Translations under genes and position numbers: made by a program
Assembly (NCBI RefSeq): GCF_030269925.1
Contig: NC_085133.1
Span: forward strand, 5,972,001-6,036,000
DNA length: 64,000 nucleotides
Direction: 5' to 3'
Source of the DNA: Bombyx mori
Lineage: Eukaryota; Arthropoda; Insecta; Lepidoptera; Bombycidae
The notes under the pieces: generated by a model
The model's database searches: none
The model's input: the letters and a program-made list of their open reading frames with translations, nothing else
What the model was told of the DNA's origin: nothing
In this document: positions 24,725 through 36,060 of the stretch, piece by piece
Layout: every line of letters starts with the position of its first letter
Position numbering within the stretch: the first letter of the stretch is position 1

Positions 24725-25148
24725 CTAGAGGTCCTGAAGTAGTCGAAATTCAACTATAATTAATTGAGATTGTAAGTTTGTACACTATTATGATTGTATT
24801 ATATACTTCTATAATCACAGATTTCGCCAAGGCTACACTATAAAAAAATATTAATAAAGACAAACAATATTTAATCTATTCTCAATTTGACCACAGACGT
24901 CAAGAACAAAAGTTTGACAATAAATAAATAGTATGCATGCGTGTGTGCGTCAAATACATGGTATGTAGTGTGTGTAATGTTTTCTTTATTGATTTAAAGT
25001 ATCTTTTATGCATTATTTAAAAAAAAATTTGGCATTGTGCACTTCTTCTCTATATTCTCTATAAGTGTGGACAATTTCATACTCCTGCGTCCGCGTAAGT
25101 TTCGTAAAAAGAGATACAAAGTTTTTGCTTCACGTATTAATATATAGA
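24725..25148 (-). mobile_element. Nonautonomous Helitron, family A copy 3
   Basis: Read on the minus strand it is preceded by A and starts TCTATATATTAATACGTGAA. It ends with the palindromic TAGTTGAATTTCGACTA and ACCTCTAG, followed by T. It is 424 bp and a complete copy. Confidence 0.85.
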
Positions 25149-25174
25149 TAGTAATCAAATGTAATGTATAAGTG

Positions 25175-25562
25175 AAGTCGTCGTTGCCTAAAGGATAAGA
25201 CGTCCGGTGCATTCGTGTTGAAGCGATGCACCGGTGTTCGAACCCAAAGCGGGGACCAATTTATCTAATGAATATTACGTCCTCAACAAATGTTCACGAT
25301 TGACTTCCACGGCGAAGGAATAACATCGTGTAATAAAAATCAAACCCGCAAGATTATAATTTGCGTAATTACGGGTTGTAGGACCTCTTGTGAGTCCGCG
25401 CGGGTAGGTACCCCGTCCTGCCTATTTCTGCAGTGAAGCAGTAATGCGTTTTGGTTTGAAGGGTAGGGCAGCCGTTGTAACTATACTTGAGACCTTAGAA
25501 CTTATATCTCAAGATGGCGGCGCATTTACTTTGTAGATGTCTATGGGTTCCAGTAGCCACTT
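25175..25562 (+). repeat. Bm1 SINE with complete tRNA-like head
   Basis: The head reads AAGTCGTCGTTGCCTAAAGG (A-box region) and GGTGTTCGAACCC (B-box), followed by the Bm1 body. The 3' end stops at CCAGTAGCCACTTA, where another Bm1 begins. Confidence 0.9.
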
Positions 25563-25565
25563 ATA

Positions 25566-25682
25566 TATTTTTTATTGCATACTTGCTTGGACGAGCTCAC
25601 AGCCCACCTGGTGTTAAGTGGTTACTGGAGCCCATAGACATCTACAACGTAAATGCGCCACCCACCTTGAGATATAAGTTCT
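25566..25682 (-). repeat. Bm1 SINE 3' fragment
   Basis: A head-on neighbour of the preceding Bm1. It covers only the last ~115 bp and its A-rich tail. Confidence 0.85.
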
Positions 25683-25871
25683 TTTGAAACCCGCTTTACA
25701 AGTCGAACAAGCCAATAGAACCAAATGGATCCCAGTTAGGATAATACGCCAAAATAATTGAATATGCTATGTGCTAAATTCATCTGTTCTTGATACGTGT
25801 GAAAATTTTAAACTTAACTAGACTTCTTGAAATTAATAAAAATTAAATTGTACAGTTCCGTTACAATGATA

Positions 25872-26230
25872 AAAAAAGAAGTGTGACACTCGGGGACTGC
25901 CGCGGTAAAGCTATTGCAAAGCATTTTTTATCAACTTATGCAATTACAATTAGACAATAATAAAAATAAGACCACGCTATATTTATAAACATTAACAAAA
26001 GCAAAACATTAACTGTCCCTTTCACACTCATAAGCTAGACTGCGTGAGAGAGAGATGGGCAGATTTTTTATGATGTTCATGCAATGCGACGTCACGCCGC
26101 GCGCTTATTCACAAACACTACACCAGCGCAGGGTGTCAGGTTATTTTCGTTACGGAATTTCTTGATTCAGTCGCCGCGCTCGAAGTCGCCGCGATAGAAT
26201 CTATGCAATAGCTTAATAACTTATTAAGCT
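25872..26230 (-). mobile_element. MITE-like element, GCTATTGCATAGC family, copy 1
   Basis: Its inverted ends are GCCGCGGTAAAGCTATTGCA and, inverted, CGCGATAGAATCTATGCAAT. The body matches 36700-37125 and 53408-53815 in reverse. The copy is joined to a local duplication. Confidence 0.6.
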
Positions 26231-26539
26231 CACAAAAGCGTGTTAAATATGATAGTAACAGTCGGCACTGCATGATATCTCCTTCTAAACTTTATGTAGA
26301 TTCTGTGAAAGTTAAACAGGTAATGCTACATAGTAGGCGTAGTGAGGGTGTCAGGTTATTTTCGGTACGGAATTTCTTGATTCAGTCGCCGCGCTCGAAG
26401 TCGCCGCGATAGAAGCTATGCAATAGCTTAATAACTTATTAAGCTCACAAAAGCGTGTTAAATATGATAGTAACAGTCGGCACTGCATGATATCTCCTTC
26501 TAAACTTTATGTAGATTCTGTGAAAGTTAAACAGGTAAT
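26131..26539. repeat. ~195 bp direct duplication
   Basis: The block 26131-26324 recurs at 26345-26539 almost unchanged. It starts GGGTGTCAGGTTATTTTCG and ends GTTAAACAGGTAAT. It includes one MITE end and the AATATGATAGTAACAGTCGG segment. Confidence 0.95.
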
Positions 26540-26940
26540 ATTGTATGAAAGGCATTTGTTCAAGAAATTTACGATTTCATAACCGGACCGACATCGCAAT
26601 GGTTAGGTATAAATTTACTTGGATTTTATAGTCTGCGAAATCTAGTTTAAAATAGAATTTTAAGTTGAGCTTCGTACGGTGCATGTCATGAGAAAATTTT
26701 GATACTACTCATTTATTTCGGTAAATTATTATTTGATAGGTACTCCAAAGCTCGGTACCACCTAGCTGCCTTCTCAATAAACGATATTACGTTTGAAATA
26801 GGCAGTGACCCTGGATACTTTTGAATAATGGGGCTTTCATGATCAAGTTACCATCATGTAAGCGTGTGAAGTCACATTAGTTGAAACTCAGAGACGGGCG
26901 GGTATCTATCAGCCAGACCCGAAAAAAGAAATTTCTCAAG
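26540..26940. other. Unassigned spacer
   Basis: No feature is supported. Confidence 0.5.
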
Positions 26941-27245
26941 TTATTACGGATCCTCCCGATCCATGAACGGTGCATTTAGGTACCTCAAGTACCAGTCACC
27001 GTCTTCGCGGAACCCGTCGCGTGCGACGAAGGGTTCGACGAGTAAATTAACCCATAGACACAGCCTACTGAGTTTCTCGCCGGATCTTCTCAGTGGGTCG
27101 CGTTTCCGATCCAGTGGTAGATTCTGCAAAGCACTGCTTTTGCTAGGGCCAGTGTTAGCAAAGTTACCAGTTTGATCCCCGTGCGCCAAGGAGAAGCTGA
27201 AATAGCTTCTTAAGGCTATCAGAACAAGTAGAAAAAAAAACAAAA
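26941..27245 (+). repeat. 5'-truncated Jockey-like 3' UTR with A-rich tail
   Basis: It runs from ACGGATCCTCCCGATCC through TCTCGCCGGATCTTCTCAGT and GCTTTTGCTAGGGCCAGTG to AGGCTATCAGAACAAGTAG and an A-run (about 27231-27240). Confidence 0.75.
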
Positions 27246-27410
27246 ATATTTTAATCTGTGTCTAGCGTCTGTATTGTTGTATATTTAGTGCTTAATCTGT
27301 GGTCGGTACATTTAATGTACACTGCATTCTGTATAATAATGTGCTCACGTCGTTACCCTCGGTCCCGCCTGAAAATTAATGGCCAAACACAGCGGAGTTA
27401 AGTCATTTCC

Positions 27411-27794
27411 ATGAGCTATGCAAGTGTAGTGTTCGCTCACGCGGCCCGCACTAATTTGAAACCCCTACAAGACATGCAATCCCGTTTTTGCAGGATAGCC
27501 GTCGGAGCATCGTGGTTCTTAAGGAATGTGGATCTTTATGATGACCTGGAGCTTGACTTAATAAGTAAGTATATACACTCGTCATCAATGCGCCATTTTG
27601 AGAAGGCAGCACGATACGAAAACCCTCATGTCGTGGTCGCCGAAAATTACATACCAGATTCTGTGGACCGATTGGCAAACAGTCGACGTCGCCCTAAACA
27701 CGACATTGCGGATCCTCCCGATCCACTAACGGTGCTTTTAGGCACCTCAAGCACCGGTCGTAGCCCACTGAGTTTCTTATTCTCATCTTCTTAG
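27411..27794 (+). pseudogene. Jockey-clade ORF2 C-terminal fragment
   Basis: The 127-codon frame reads YASVVFAHAARTNLKPLQ, SRFCRIAVGASWFLRNVDL and ANSRRRPKHDIADPPDP. This is the extreme C-terminus of Jockey-type pol, after the RT thumb. It runs into the same 3' UTR as the copies at 13565, 26941 and 45499. It is a 5'-truncated dead insertion. It shows that those 3' UTR repeats belong to a Jockey-type LINE. Confidence 0.8.
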
Positions 27795-27950
27795 TGGGTC
27801 GCGTTTCCGATCCGGTGGTAGATTCTGCGAAGCACTGTTCTTGCTAGGGCCAGTGTTAGCAACACCTCTGGTCTGAGCCCTGAGAGTTCACCTACACGCT
27901 AGGGTAACGCTGATAGCTTCTCAAGGCTGTCAGCATAGGTAGGAAAAAAA
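27795..27950 (+). repeat. 3' UTR and A-rich tail of the Jockey-clade fragment
   Basis: It contains GTGGGTCGCGTTTCCGATCC and CACTGTTCTTGCTAGGGCC and ends AGCATAGGTAGGAAAAAAAA. Confidence 0.8.
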
Positions 27951-28435
27951 AGAAGTAATTTTTAATATTTACTAGACTAACATAAATATTTTTTCCAAAT
28001 TTTTTCCCCAAATAACGTTGTCTTTCTCTATGATTCTCATATCTTATACCACACATATCAGGCGGTCCGGCTTCTGGCAATGGTTCCAAATTGCACCGTC
28101 TATACGTTTGGATGCATGTACATTCGACCTAGTTCCAGACATCTCAGGTATCCTAGGCAACGGATTACGTCACACTATCTCGGAAACTGAAATAAACTAG
28201 ATAATGCTATCTGGTATTTTAAATTGAGTATTGATTTTATATCATCCCGCGTATATGAGACGATTATGAGCCATTTTTAATGTTTGGCAGACCGTAATTA
28301 TCTATAGATAGATATATTACTTAGAGTTGATAGAAATCGCGCAATGATGTTAGCCTAAAGTCTTAGTGAAATTAGTTCAATCACTATCCCGTCCTTTAGA
28401 TATAATATATGTAGGCTATTTCGTGAAAAAACAAC
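27951..28435. other. Unassigned spacer
   Basis: No feature is supported. Confidence 0.5.
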
Positions 28436-28990
28436 CTTTTATTACCCGATGTTTAATTCCTTCATCGCGGAAGCGGACCGAGAACATCTTTTTTTTATTT
28501 TTATTGCTTAGATGTGTGGACGAGCTCACAGCCCACCTGGTGTTAAGTGGTTACTGGAGCCCATAGACATCTACAGCGTAAATGCGCCACACACCTTGAG
28601 ATATAAGTTCTAAGGTCTCAGTATAGTTACAATGGCTGCCCCACCCTTCAAACCGAAACGCATTACTGCTTCACGGCAGAAATAGGCGGGGCGGTGGTAC
28701 CTATCCGCGCGGACTCACAAGAGGTCCTACCACCAGTAATTACGCAAATTATAATTTTGCAGGTTTGATTTTTATTACACGATGTTATTATTCCTTCACC
28801 GTGGAAGTCAATCGTGAACATTTGTTAAGTACGTATTTCATTAGAAAAATTGGTACCTACTGGCGGGATTCAAACATCGGTGCGTCGCTAGATACGAATG
28901 CACCGGACGTCTTAACCTTTAGGCCACGACGACTTAACATCTGTTAAGAACGTAATTCACACGCATCGGTAAACCAATCGTCTTATCCTT
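28436..28990 (-). repeat. Bm1 inserted into an older Bm1
   Basis: A complete Bm1 lies at 28489-28935, from the T-rich start to GGCCACGACGACTT. It is bordered by the duplication AACATCT. Outside it lie the two halves of a decayed Bm1: CATTACCCGATGTTTAATTC at 28439-28487, and CTGTTAAGAACG ... CGTCTTATCCTTTAGGC at 28941-28997. Confidence 0.85.
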
Positions 28991-29095
28991 TAGGCTACTG
29001 CGATGCGTATTCAAACGTGTTTATCTCAAGAGTTTCCAATCGGATTTAAAAATAAGAAAAATCTAAAATAAGCATTCGAATTAGATATAGTATTT

Positions 29096-29414
29096 AACCG
29101 ACCTCAAAAAAGAAGTTCCTAATTCGTCTGTATGTTTTTTTTATGTAACAGATTACCTTATGACTTTTGGCTGGATGAATCATTTTTGATGATTTTTTTT
29201 TTATTAGAAAGCTGACGCTTCTCGTGTGGTCCCATTTCAATTTAGTCCAGTTCTGATAATGGTATCCATGAGAAAACCATATAAGCCTTAAATTTGCATT
29301 AAGTACGTGCGCGACAAATAGATGAATAATTCAATAACTCAATATCACGCCAACCGATTTTGATAATTTTTAGTGTATGTTTTGGAATAACTTTTTTGTA
29401 TTTGAAGTCGGTTT
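29096..29414. mobile_element. MITE with AACCGACTTC-type termini
   Basis: The left end is AACCGACCTCAAAAAAG. The right end TTTGAAGTCGGTT is its inverted partner. The internal sequence is low complexity and A/T-rich. Confidence 0.65.
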
Positions 29415-29642
29415 TTGTTAAAGCATGTCTATTTGCAATTATTATTCACAATAGCTTACTAAAATTACAGTAAGCCAGGTAATGTAATGAATTAATACTG
29501 AGACATTGTAAAAATCTAGATTTTGAGAAGAGTCTGCAGGCTGTATCTTATGTCTACTGTGTATATCACGTCAACGATAATGTTCGAATTCATTTTAGTT
29601 ATTACGTGAAAGAAAAATATACACCTATAGGCAATTTATAAA

Positions 29643-30115
29643 TTTCTTTTTTTTATTACACGCTTTATATTAGCTTCACTTGTATGTATGTTTGTATCTG
29701 ACTCCTTTAGACGCGATTTTGACCCACTTTAAACGGCTAGATTTCATTCAAACTTTGTAGATTTATCGAGGACCGATGACAATTCAATATTAAAAAAAGT
29801 AATTGAAAAAAATAATTGAAAAAAATAATTGAAATTCAATCAAAAATGACAAATAAATAATAGTTTAAAAAAACTAAAAAACACACAAAAAAGCGTGGAG
29901 TGCATGGTGTTATTAGTTATAAATATTTTTCTGACAGATATGAGTAGAAGAATTATTATTTCAATAATAACTTAAAAAGCACCCCACGCTTTTTTACAAT
30001 AAAATATAATTTTTTTACACTATTTTCAATTTAAATTTATTAAAATTTATTTTCTATTTTTTAGTTGAATTTTATATAAAGCGTGTTTTTTTAGTTTTTT
30101 TAAACTATTATTTAT
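29643..30115. repeat. Element with imbricated inverted repeats
   Basis: Three nested inverted pairs are visible. ACACGCTTTATAT near 29658 pairs with ATATAAAGCGTG near 30075. AATAATAGTTTAAAAAAACT (about 29858) pairs with its complement near 30090-30113. AAAAAAGCGTGG (about 29888) pairs with CCACGCTTTTTT (about 29983). Confidence 0.7.
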
Positions 30116-30399
30116 TTTATTCTCGAAAGGCTGTCCAAATATTAGTAGTTTTTATTGAAAAAATTATCTCATTTAAATAGACAAGTTTGCATAGGATTCG
30201 GCTATTGTGGCTTGTTTGCCCGCAGTTCAGGTTCACTTGGTTTTGTCTGATTTCGGGGATAGCTCCGTCGGAACGAGGGTAAGTAAATAAAAGGTGTTCG
30301 TAACTCAACGATAATTGGATGGATTTTGTATGAATTGTGCCCTTTTTATCTACAACGATTTAAAATTTTAAGAAAACAACATTGTTTATTTAGATATTA

Positions 30400-30695
30400 C
30401 TAGCTGACCCGGCAGACTTCGTAGTGCCTCAATCAATAAATAAAAGACCTAAGCTTTTGTATAAAATAAACTTAAAACAAACAAAAGGAATCCGTCCGAC
30501 GGGGGACACATCAAAGGAAAAATGAAATTGTTATTTTTATTTAATTCCGAGAATTTTCATATTTATCTACCTTTTAAACCTTCTCTGGACTTCCACAAAT
30601 AATTCAAGACCAAAATTAGCCAAATCGGCCCAGCCGTTCTCGAGTTTTAGCGAGACTAACGAACAGCAATTCATTTTTATATATACCTATATAGA
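30400..30695 (-). mobile_element. Nonautonomous Helitron, family C copy 3
   Basis: On the minus strand it is preceded by A and starts TCTATATAGGTATATATAAA. It ends GTCTGCCGGGTCAGCTAG, followed by T. It is complete. Confidence 0.85.
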
Positions 30696-31144
30696 TTATT
30701 CAGTGTCTCTTAAATTATTTTTAGTGATCGTATGAAATTAGATAATTTAAATATCAAATGAATTAAATTTTATGATAGCTATGGCTGTAGGCATGAAAAC
30801 GAAACTTAATTCTTATATCACATACCGTCTTTTCGCATTAAAAGTGCACAATATCCAAAAATATTTGAAATTGAGTTAATACGCGGAATCATTTGGTATC
30901 ACCAGTATTTTTCTCATAAATACTGTCAAAAGAGCGAAGTTTAGTTTTAGTTTGTTTTTTTTATAGTTAACCTTTATTTTGATTACTATTAACAAAATTA
31001 ATACATAGTTTTATATTACTTTAAAAGACTGATAATGTTACTGGCAAAAAATAAATGTTGCAAATATGATTAAATTAAAAATATCATATTTTATGTTTAA
31101 ACCTTTAAAACACTCTGCTGTAAAATTTAGTAAGTTTTCAGATT

Positions 31145-31786
31145 ATCTATATATTAATACGTGAAGCAAAAATTTTGTACCCTTTTTACGAAAATTGTGC
31201 GGACGGGGGAGTATGAAATTTCCCACACTTATAGAGAATATAGAGAAGGAGTGCACAATGCTCATATTTTTTAAATATAAGGCATAAAAGATATAAATCA
31301 ATAAAGAAAATATTACACATACTGCCATGTATATGACACACACACACATATGTACATATACTCTTTGTTTATTGTCAAACTTTAGTTTGTCAAAAACTAT
31401 GGTCAAATCACTAAAATATGAAACCTATATTATGGGTCAAATTGAAAATAGGTTAATATTGTTTATCTTTAATATTATTTGTCTATAGTGTAGTCTTGGC
31501 GAAATCTGTGATTATAGAAATATAATTAATTAATAGCCTTTGACAATAGAACCATAATAGTGTTCAAACTCATAATTTCAACTAATTATAGTCGAATTTC
31601 AACTTTTTTTTTTTTTTTTTATGATTGAAAGTTTACTGGTGGCCCGAAGGCCTTTCCAGTTTCACCAGGACAGGTGGGCGAGCAAAGGCTCAGCCAAGAG
31701 GGGCGGGATTTGCTAACAACTGCCCGAGCGCCTCCGAAGGAGACCTAACAACTCAAGAGTAGCTAACAACTACTGCGGGGTCACTA
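31145..31786 (+). mobile_element. Nonautonomous Helitron, family A copy 4
   Basis: After an A it starts TCTATATATTAATACGTGAA. It ends CTGCGGGGTCACTAG, followed by T. About 180 bp of poly(A)-tailed retroposon (31602-31770) interrupts it just before the 3' end. Confidence 0.85.
31602..31770 (-). repeat. Retroposon fragment with poly(A) tail, nested in a Helitron
   Basis: On the plus strand a run of T's (31602-31620) leads into ATGATTGAAAGTTTACTGG and CCTTTCCAGTTTCACCAGG. A short CAAC-type duplication flanks it. The same family occurs at 34443-34690 and 4885-5050. Confidence 0.75.
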
Positions 31787-31812
31787 GTACAGCTTTAACG
31801 CGAGAAGACGAT

Positions 31813-32936
31813 AAGGCAATTTGTAGTGTTTATCGACTTACGTAGCTATTTAATAGGTACCAAGCTACCACAAACATACAAAATAACACAAAATCTGTAA
31901 TAATACGAATACAATAATTGAATTGTTCCGTTTATAAAATCGCTTCGGTCACGATTTCACGGTCAGATTTCGAATAAAGGCGTTTTACATTGTTCGTGAA
32001 TTTCCTTTTTCATTCGATTCCGATACTTTATCAAAGTCCCAATTAAATTGTGATCTGTGAAAGATTCATTAATTCCGCTAACTCGACTTTTAATTTGTTC
32101 CATGGGGATTCAACGTTAACTTTTATATTCATTGTCAATCTCAATTTATACTTTTTTGCGGGCTTTTTATTTTTGTACGAAGATTTTTTATTTATTTTAT
32201 CGTTCAGGGAGAAGGTGAAATGAGAATGCCCGGGTAGGTATCGGTGTAAATGCGTTGTAGTCGCGAAGCAATCATGAGTTGCTCACACAAGGTCTATGAA
32301 GGCATATCTGAGTCGTCTATTATCAAAGGTGGCAATCTGTGCATTTAGACAAAAAAATGTTATTGATATGTCAATACAGATTGATTTGAATATAATCGTC
32401 TCCTTCAAAGAATACGGTTCAAAACCTGCATTAAATAAAGGTTAATACTTAACCTGTTATTTATCTAATATGTCGTTCAGAAGAGTTTTGTGACTGCCAG
32501 TGGAATACAAAGTCAATAATTCGTTTTTCTGATTTACTAATAATTGTCCAAAAGTCACATTGCCGGCTTTGATAATAGTCGACTCATATAATATACGTTG
32601 TGATGTCTATGTAACCACTTCGCTTCGGACGAGCAAAAAAGCATAAATATCTTAAGATAAGACTGCATCAGTTTGGTGAATTTATTCTCTTAACGTTGAC
32701 ATCAGGTTTTAAGCTCGGCATAAGCTTGGGGATTTACGCGAACAAGCTTCGATGTAAGCCTAGGCACTTAGCGGTTACATCCTGCTCCAACATAGGACCT
32801 CAATACCAAAGTAAATATAATGCTAATGAAATAACCAGAGAGTATATTTCAAGTGGCCGTACAATAACGTTATCGTTTTCAAAGATAGTTCTTTATTTTG
32901 TTATTATCGACGTAAATCGAGCTTACGTGCATCTTT
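31813..32936. other. Unassigned spacer
   Basis: It is mostly AT-rich. A possible very decayed Bm1 body lies near 32228-32275 (CCCGGGTAGGTATC). I can support no gene. Confidence 0.5.
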
Positions 32937-33050
32937 TCTTTTTCTTTATTGCCCTTGCAGGCAGATGAGCATACGGCCTGATGGTGAGTGGTTACCGTCG
33001 CCCATGGACTTCAGCAATGCCAAAGGCAAAGCCAAGCCGCTGCCTACTGC
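32937..33050 (-). repeat. LINE 3' tail fragment (CR1/Rex1-like)
   Basis: This is the reverse complement of the 3' UTR of the LINE at 20.5 kb (TTTATTGCCCTTGCAGGCAG ... CCCATGGACTTCAGCAATG). Confidence 0.85.
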
Positions 33051-33224
33051 ATGTGCTGTTAAATTACCACCGGCGCCCGTAGACATCACCAGGAAGTCTC
33101 GTACGTAATCACTGTTCCACACTTCTAGAAAGATCGTAGTGCTGTTACTTTTGAATTTTATTAATACTTACGAAGAGCGTACTGTTGTAGAGAGGAACGT
33201 ATTTTTTCTCGTACTCTGACTGAC

Positions 33225-33302
33225 TTGGTGGTGTAATAGTTGGCGCCCTTGACTGTTGCACCGAAGCTCGTGGGTTCGATTCCTACATCGGGCAAACATT
33301 CG
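33225..33302 (+). repeat. tRNA-like SINE head fragment
   Basis: TGGTGTAATAGTTGGCGCC (A-box-like) and GTGGGTTCGATTCCTAC (B-box-like) are spaced as in a tRNA and followed by CATCGGGCAAACATT. No 7 bp acceptor stem closes it, so it is a SINE remnant rather than a tRNA gene. Confidence 0.55.
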
Positions 33303-33546
33303 TTTTTTTTTATTGCTTGATTGGGTGGACGAGCTCACAGCCCACCTGGTGTTAAGTGGTTACTGGAGCCTATAGACATCCACAACGTAAATGCGCCACC
33401 CACCTTGAGATATAAGTTCTAAGATCTCAGTATAGTTACAACGGCTGCCCCACCCTTCAAACCGAAACGCATTACTACTTCACGGCTGAAATAGGCGGGG
33501 TGGTGGTACCTACCTGCGCGGACTCACAAGAGGTCCTACCACCAGC
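33303..33546 (-). repeat. Bm1 SINE, 5'-truncated
   Basis: It runs from a T-run and ATTGCTTGATTGGGTGGACG to AGAGGTCCTACCACCAG. Confidence 0.9.
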
Positions 33547-34019
33547 AGTCGTTTGATAAACAGGTTTGTTTACTCTTTGTCTAAGTGTTTATTATTATCT
33601 ATACATGTATGTATACATGTACATATTTAAATGTATATAAGTTTGTTTTTCATTCTCTGGTATCCATAACACAGGGAATCCTATATTGGGATCGGATGAT
33701 CGTGCGTGATTTGTTCGTAGTTATTATTGTTATCATTATTAAAATCTGAGATGAACTCTCTCATGTCGAGTTTTGATAGCGTTGTAGTATTACACATAAG
33801 ACTTTAAATGAGCTGTAAAGAAGGTAATTGACGTTAGGTAGCGGTCTACCTATGTCGCGGGTATCATCGTTTACCGACAAGCCGTGGGTGGGTTCTTCAA
33901 CTCTTTAGTACAATTATAAATAGAATCAATAGAATATTTGAAGATATGCTTAGATAAAATGCTTAGATTTTAATAGACAAATTACAGCGGATTACAATTA
34001 TCGTCCAGTGGATTATTTT
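33547..34019. other. Unassigned spacer
   Basis: It contains a short TATACATGTATGTATACATG-type alternating tract near 33600. I see nothing else. Confidence 0.5.
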
Positions 34020-34262
34020 TACTGGTGGTAGGACCTCTTGTGAGTCCGCACGGATAGGTACCACCACCCTGCCTATTTCTGCCGTAAGCAGTAATGCGTT
34101 TCGGTTTGAAGGTTGGAGCAGCCGTTGTAACTATATTGAGACCTTAGAACTTATATCTCAAGGTGGGTGGCGCATTTAAGTTGTACATGTCTAAGGGCTC
34201 CAGTAACCATTTAACACCAGGCGGGCTGTGAGCTCGTCTACCCATCTAAGCAATAAAAAAAA
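34020..34262 (+). repeat. Bm1 SINE, 5'-truncated
   Basis: It runs from ACTGGTGGTAGGACCTCTTG to CATCTAAGCAATAAAAAAAA. Confidence 0.9.
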
Positions 34263-34294
34263 CATTAAAATCAGAACAACATTTTGCCGACAGT

Positions 34295-34352
34295 AATTAC
34301 GTAAAATAAATTGAGTGGGTTTGAATTCATTACACGATATTATTGCTTCATC
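34295..34352 (-). repeat. Decayed Bm1 fragment
   Basis: It resembles the CAGTAATTACGCAAATTATA to ACACGATGTTATTCCTTC part of Bm1, read on the minus strand. Confidence 0.5.
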
Positions 34353-34442
34353 CTACATTGTTTACTTACATTAACTTATGATTACGAACCGTAAGGGATT
34401 CTCCGATATTTGAAAATACAGAAAATTATAACTTTGGAAAAA

Positions 34443-34690
34443 GAGTATAATTATTATTTTAGGATTGAAGGATAAACCGAAGGTCTTTTCAGCTTCGCCA
34501 GGACTTGTGGGCGAGCATGGGCTCAACCAAGAGTGTTAGGATTTGCTCGAGCGCCTCCACAGGAAACCTGACAGCCCAAGGGTAGCTGCTTCGCGAAAGC
34601 CTCTACCACCGGATCAGAATCAAGATCCACTAAGAAGACCTGGCGAGAAATTCAGTGGGTTGATGTTATTGCACAATTACCTGAGTGCCT
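34443..34690 (-). repeat. Retroposon 3' UTR fragment
   Basis: It contains GGTCTTTTCAGCTTCGCCAG, GGTAGCTGCTTCGCGAAAGC and AAGAAGACCTGGCGAGAAA. It is the same family as 31602-31770 and 4885-5050, and its second half resembles the Jockey 3' UTR repeats. Confidence 0.7.
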
Positions 34691-35180
34691 ATGCCGGATG
34701 CCACTGCTAGAGCTGCAATTGTCTAGTCTTCTTCTCCTCAATCGTGTTACACTTGACAGAGTGGTCGTGATCGTCATGTAGTGTTGGAAGCGGCAGACTT
34801 GATGTCCCGCCATCTCTCCCTGCTCGAGGCCATTCTACTGCACTCATTTAGGGGATTTCCCACTGCAGTTTTAATTTGGTGACCACTAAATTGTCTAGTA
34901 CAAGGACTCATATATTATATTAGAAGTACATAATTGGTCGCCCCGTAAACTAGTTTCAAGTGATGTGACTATGCCGGGTATGAATTTCGGGACAGGCTAC
35001 AGTTTACGTACGTAAATACATAAGTATAGGTAATCCAATCTTGCCTATTTCGGCGTCAAAACAGTAGGGTGTTCCGGATTGGAAGATGCGTTGTTGTTGT
35101 TTTGAATTCATTTATTTAAAGTAACAACAGTAGCTCTACTAACAAAGCATTTGAATAGTGAAACATTACAAGCTATTTGA
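34691..35180. other. Unassigned spacer
   Basis: A weak Bm1-like patch lies near 35040-35090. I can support nothing else. Confidence 0.45.
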
Positions 35181-35606
35181 AGTCGTCGTGGCCTAACGTC
35201 GTGGGTGTAGAGCGATGCACCGGTGTTCGAATCTCAGGCAGGTACCAATTTTTCTAATGAAATACGTACTCAACAAATGTTCACGATTGATTTCCACGGT
35301 GAAGGAATAACATCGTGTAAGAAAAATGAAACCCGCAAAATTATAATTTGCGTAATTACTGGTGGTAGGACCTCTTGTGAGTCCGCGCGGGTGGGTACCA
35401 CCACCCTGCCTATTTCTGCCGTGAAGCAGTAATGCGTTTCGGTTTGAAGGGTGGGGCAGCCGTTGTAAATATACTTGAGACCTTAGAACTTATATCTCAA
35501 GATGGGTGGCGCGTTTACGTTGTGGATGTCTATGGGCTCCAGTAACCACTTAACACCAGGTGGGCTGTGAGCTCGTCCACCCATCCAAGCAATAAATTAA
35601 AAAAAG
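35181..35606 (+). repeat. Bm1 SINE with deleted tRNA-like head
   Basis: It starts AGTCGTCGTGGCCTAA and then lacks about ten bases before the B-box GGTGTTCGAATCTC. The body and A-rich tail are complete. Confidence 0.9.
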
Positions 35607-35884
35607 CTAGTGCTGTACTAAGCTGTTTCGCAAAGCCCAAAGATCCTAAACGACCTCAGCACTAACAGTCTCCTGTTCTGTCAATAACTTGTTGACTTAA
35701 TGGGGAAGTACAGGGAAGGGGAAAGAAAGTAGCATCAACCCGAAGTGATAGTTGAGATAAGTTTTGGTAGTTGTAGAACTAGGCAACAAAGTGATTTTAA
35801 AAAGAATTTAAATAAAATTAAATCGATGGGATTCGATTCGAATTAAATCGATTTTTTTGGATTCACAAAGCACTTGGAACATTT

Positions 35885-36060
35885 CGAACACACGAGCGAG
35901 CCCACGTCCCATCGGGTATTGAGTAGTCATCGGAGCCCATAGACATCAACAACTCAGTTTTTAGTACAACGGCTGCCTAGTCTTCAAGACGAAAAGCAAT
36001 ACTGCTCACAGGACGCCTTAGCATCAGTAATTCCGCAAATTATTATCCTGAGATTTGTAT
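35885..36060 (-). repeat. Highly decayed Bm1
   Basis: It retains GGAGCCCATAGACATC, ACAACGGCTGCC and CATCAGTAATTCCGCAAATT in Bm1 order. Confidence 0.65.

Larger units (their letters stand above)
30824..31812. mobile_element. MITE (CGTCTTTTCGCATTAAA termini) split by a Helitron that is itself split by a retroposon
   Basis: The MITE runs from CCGTCTTTTCGCATTAAAAG to TTTAACGCGAGAAGACGAT and matches the uninterrupted copy at 39481-39834. A family A Helitron enters between GATTA and TACAG. Confidence 0.85.

Noticed and set aside
33225..33302. Possible functional tRNA gene
   Set aside because: A and B boxes are present but no acceptor stem can be paired, so it fits a SINE head.
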